The notes below the pieces were generated by a model that made no database searches, had not been told where the DNA came from, and worked only from the letters and a program-made list of their open reading frames with translations. The translations under genes were made by a program, and so were the position numbers. A DNA stretch of 10,071 nt, taken from NCBI GenBank assembly GCA_947445045.1, contig CANFCA010000020.1:1-10071 (forward strand), given 5' to 3'. This document shows positions 8,469 to 10,071 of this stretch, one piece after another; the first letter of the stretch is position 1; the number at the start of each line of letters is the position of its first letter. This DNA comes from Gallionellaceae bacterium. GTDB taxonomy: Bacteria; Pseudomonadota; Gammaproteobacteria; Burkholderiales; Gallionellaceae.

Positions 8469-9526
8469 GTCGGTCTCTCTTAATAATGGCCGGTGGTACA
8501 GGCGGTCATATTTTTCCAGCCATTGCCGTTGCGGATGTGTTGCGCAACAAAGGTTGGAAGGTAACGTGGTTGGGCGCGCCGAACAGCATGGAAGCCGAAC
8601 TCGTACCCAAGCATGGTTATGACATGGCACTGGTGCGTTTCTCAGGTTTGCGCGGCAAAGGCTTAATGCGCAAATTATTATTGCCTTTCAATTTGTTGAT
8701 TGCGTTGTGGCAAAGTGCCGTCGCAATTTTCCGTCATCGCCCAGATGCAGTGTTGGGTATGGGTGGCTACATTACTTTCCCTGGGGGCTTGATGGCGGCG
8801 ATGTTGCGTCGCCCCTTGGTGATACATGAGCAGAATTCCATCGCGGGATTGAGCAATAAAGTGTTGGCAAAAATTGCCACGCGAGTGATGAGCGGCTTTC
8901 CAAATGTGCTGCCTAGGGCGGTGTGGTGTGGTAATCCGGTGCGTAGTGAAATCGCCGCCTTGCCGCAACCTGAGCAACGTTTTGCTGGACGCAGCGGCAA
9001 GCTAAATGTGTTGGTGGTCGGCGGCAGTTTAGGCGCAACAGCGATCAACGCGATCATCCCACAAGCACTTGCGCTCATTGCGCTTGAAGCGCGCCCCCAT
9101 GTGACTCACCAAGCCGGCAAACAACATGCCGAGACAGTAAAGCAGCTTTATCAGCAAGCCAATGTGCAGGCGGACATCAAACCCTTTTTGGATGATATGG
9201 CAGCGTTTTATGCCAACGCGGATTTGGTGATTTGTCGTGCGGGCGCATTGACGATAGCCGAGTTAGCGGCAGCTGGGGTGGCGAGTATTTTGATTCCCTT
9301 CCCGTTTGCGGTGGATAACCATCAAACGCATAACGCACGATTTTTGAGCGAGAAGAATGCAGCGATATTGTTGCCGCAAAGTGAGATGAGTGCGGAAAAA
9401 TTAGCGCAGTTGTTACGTGAGTTAAGTCGTGAAAAATTATTGTCTATGGCAATGCTAGCGCGTAGTTTGGCTAAGGCTGACGCGGCTTTGGCGGTCGCAA
9501 ACGTGTGTGAGGAGTTGGCAGCGTGA
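8465..9526 (+). CDS. murG: Undecaprenyldiphospho-muramoylpentapeptide beta-N-acetylglucosaminyltransferase MurG
   Basis: MurG is a peripheral enzyme on the cytoplasmic face of the inner membrane. It moves GlcNAc from UDP-GlcNAc to lipid I, giving lipid II (GT28 fold). The 353 residues match E. coli (355). The N-terminal domain has [12 protein letters not shown] with His15, then [16 protein letters not shown], the hydrophobic membrane-contact stretch around residues 72-95, [11 protein letters not shown], and H121-E-Q-N124. The C-terminal nucleotide-sugar domain has G186-G-S-L-G190, [17 protein letters not shown] at 257-266 (Glu266 near the E. coli uridine-binding Glu269), and DNHQTHNA with Gln287. 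All key residues I could place are present. The start is set by the Shine-Dalgarno at 8452-8457 and the ATGA overlap with ftsW. The stop overlaps the murC start as GTGA. Confidence 0.98.
   Translation: MSRSLLIMAGGTGGHIFPAIAVADVLRNKGWKVTWLGAPNSMEAELVPKHGYDMALVRFSGLRGKGLMRKLLLPFNLLIALWQSAVAIFRHRPDAVLGMGGYITFPGGLMAAMLRRPLVIHEQNSIAGLSNKVLAKIATRVMSGFPNVLPRAVWCGNPVRSEIAALPQPEQRFAGRSGKLNVLVVGGSLGATAINAIIPQALALIALEARPHVTHQAGKQHAETVKQLYQQANVQADIKPFLDDMAAFYANADLVICRAGALTIAELAAAGVASILIPFPFAVDNHQTHNARFLSEKNAAILLPQSEMSAEKLAQLLRELSREKLLSMAMLARSLAKADAALAVANVCEELAA
9509..9514 (+). promoter_or_regulatory. Ribosome binding site of murC
   Basis: GAGGAG lies 8 bases before GTG 9523, inside the last codons of murG. 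This strong match justifies the GTG start. The first in-frame ATG lies inside the glycine-rich nucleotide-binding loop and is too late to be the start. Confidence 0.8.
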
Positions 9527-10071
9527 AGCACAAAGTTAAGCATCTTCATTTCGTTGGCATCGGCGGTTCGGGCATGAATGGTATTGCCGAGGTGTTGCTG
9601 AATTCGGGTTATCAAGTGAGTGGGTCAGACTTGAGTGAGAACGTCGCGACACATCGTTTGAAAGAATTGGGTGCAACGATATACCTGGGTCATGCCGAAG
9701 CAAACTTAACCAATGCCGATGCAGTGGTGGTATCGACCGCCGTGGGTAAAGATAACCCTGAAGTTGTGGCTGCGCGGGCACGGCATATTCCGATTGTGCC
9801 ACGCGCCATGATGTTGGCGGAATTGATGCGTTTGCGTCAGGGTATTGCCGTAGCGGGGACGCATGGCAAGACCACGACAACATCGCTGACAGCCAGCATT
9901 TTAGCCAAAGGTGGCTTAGACCCGACTTATGTCATCGGTGGAAAATTAACCAGCAGCGGCACGAATGCAAGATTGGGGCAAGGCGATTTTATCGTCGCCG
10001 AAGCCGATGAATCCGATGCTTCATTTCTATATTTGCAACCGATCTTGGCAGTCATCACCAACATTGATGCT
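9523..10071 (+). CDS. murC: UDP-N-acetylmuramate--L-alanine ligase MurC, N-terminal part (3' end outside window)
   Basis: MurC adds L-Ala to UDP-MurNAc, the first stem-peptide step, in the cytoplasm. The frame is open from GTG 9523 through the window end: 183 codons, of the roughly 460-490 expected. The N-terminal UDP-binding domain opens [19 protein letters not shown] (residues 7-25), the classical Gly-rich loop of MurC, followed by VSTAV. The ATP loop is GTHGKTTTT with Gly112, His114, Lys116 and Thr117; the His in this loop separates MurC (and Mpl) from MurD, MurE and MurF. EADESD at 160-165 and TNID just before the edge are also family motifs. Mpl, a related recycling ligase, is the main alternative, but placement right after murG favours MurC. 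GTG start and four-base overlap with murG (GTGA) suggest coupled translation. Confidence 0.97.
   Translation, partial: MKHKVKHLHFVGIGGSGMNGIAEVLLNSGYQVSGSDLSENVATHRLKELGATIYLGHAEANLTNADAVVVSTAVGKDNPEVVAARARHIPIVPRAMMLAELMRLRQGIAVAGTHGKTTTTSLTASILAKGGLDPTYVIGGKLTSSGTNARLGQGDFIVAEADESDASFLYLQPILAVITNIDA

Noticed and set aside
9536..9883. 115-codon open frame on the - strand opposite the start of murC
   Set aside because: The + strand here encodes the canonical MurC N-terminus, including both nucleotide loops. The antisense frame has no recognisable features.

Overview
The window is an internal slice of a bacterial division and cell wall (dcw) cluster. All the genes lie on the + strand, in the order ftsL (3' end only) - ftsI - murE - murF - mraY - murD - ftsW - murG - murC (5' part only). 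The order is the classical proteobacterial one. A Gram-negative host making meso-diaminopimelate (meso-DAP) peptidoglycan is supported by the DNPR motif of MurE. The FtsL tail, the MraY N-terminus and the FtsW active-site segment resemble betaproteobacterial homologues more than enteric ones as I remember them. My best guess is a betaproteobacterium of moderate GC, perhaps near Nitrosomonadales or Gallionellaceae. This placement comes from recall and motif reading, not from a search.

Layout: 1-185 is the FtsL C-terminus. 188-1918 is FtsI (PBP3), the septal transpeptidase. 1918-3426 is MurE, 3423-4787 is MurF, 4787-5890 is MraY, 5887-7317 is MurD, 7305-8468 is FtsW, 8465-9526 is MurG, and 9523 to the window end is the first 183 codons of MurC. 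The only non-coding DNA is 2 bases between ftsL and ftsI. Every other junction overlaps, by 1, 4, 1, 4, 13, 4 and 4 bases. I see no tRNA, rRNA, mobile element, CRISPR array, terminator or convincing internal promoter, so the window looks like the middle of one long transcript.

How the genes work together: MurC, MurD, MurE and MurF add L-Ala, D-Glu, meso-DAP and D-Ala-D-Ala in turn to UDP-MurNAc in the cytoplasm. MraY moves phospho-MurNAc-pentapeptide onto undecaprenyl phosphate, giving lipid I, and MurG adds GlcNAc to give lipid II. FtsW (SEDS glycosyltransferase) and FtsI (class B PBP) polymerise and cross-link it at the septum, under control of the FtsQLB complex to which FtsL belongs. All catalytic motifs I checked are intact.

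I found no undescribed system. The points worth a second look are small: the fully overlapped gene layout, two genes (ftsI, murD) without a visible Shine-Dalgarno, a 9-base A run inside murD, a C-terminal tail on MurD that overlaps the ftsW start, and a GTG start for murC.
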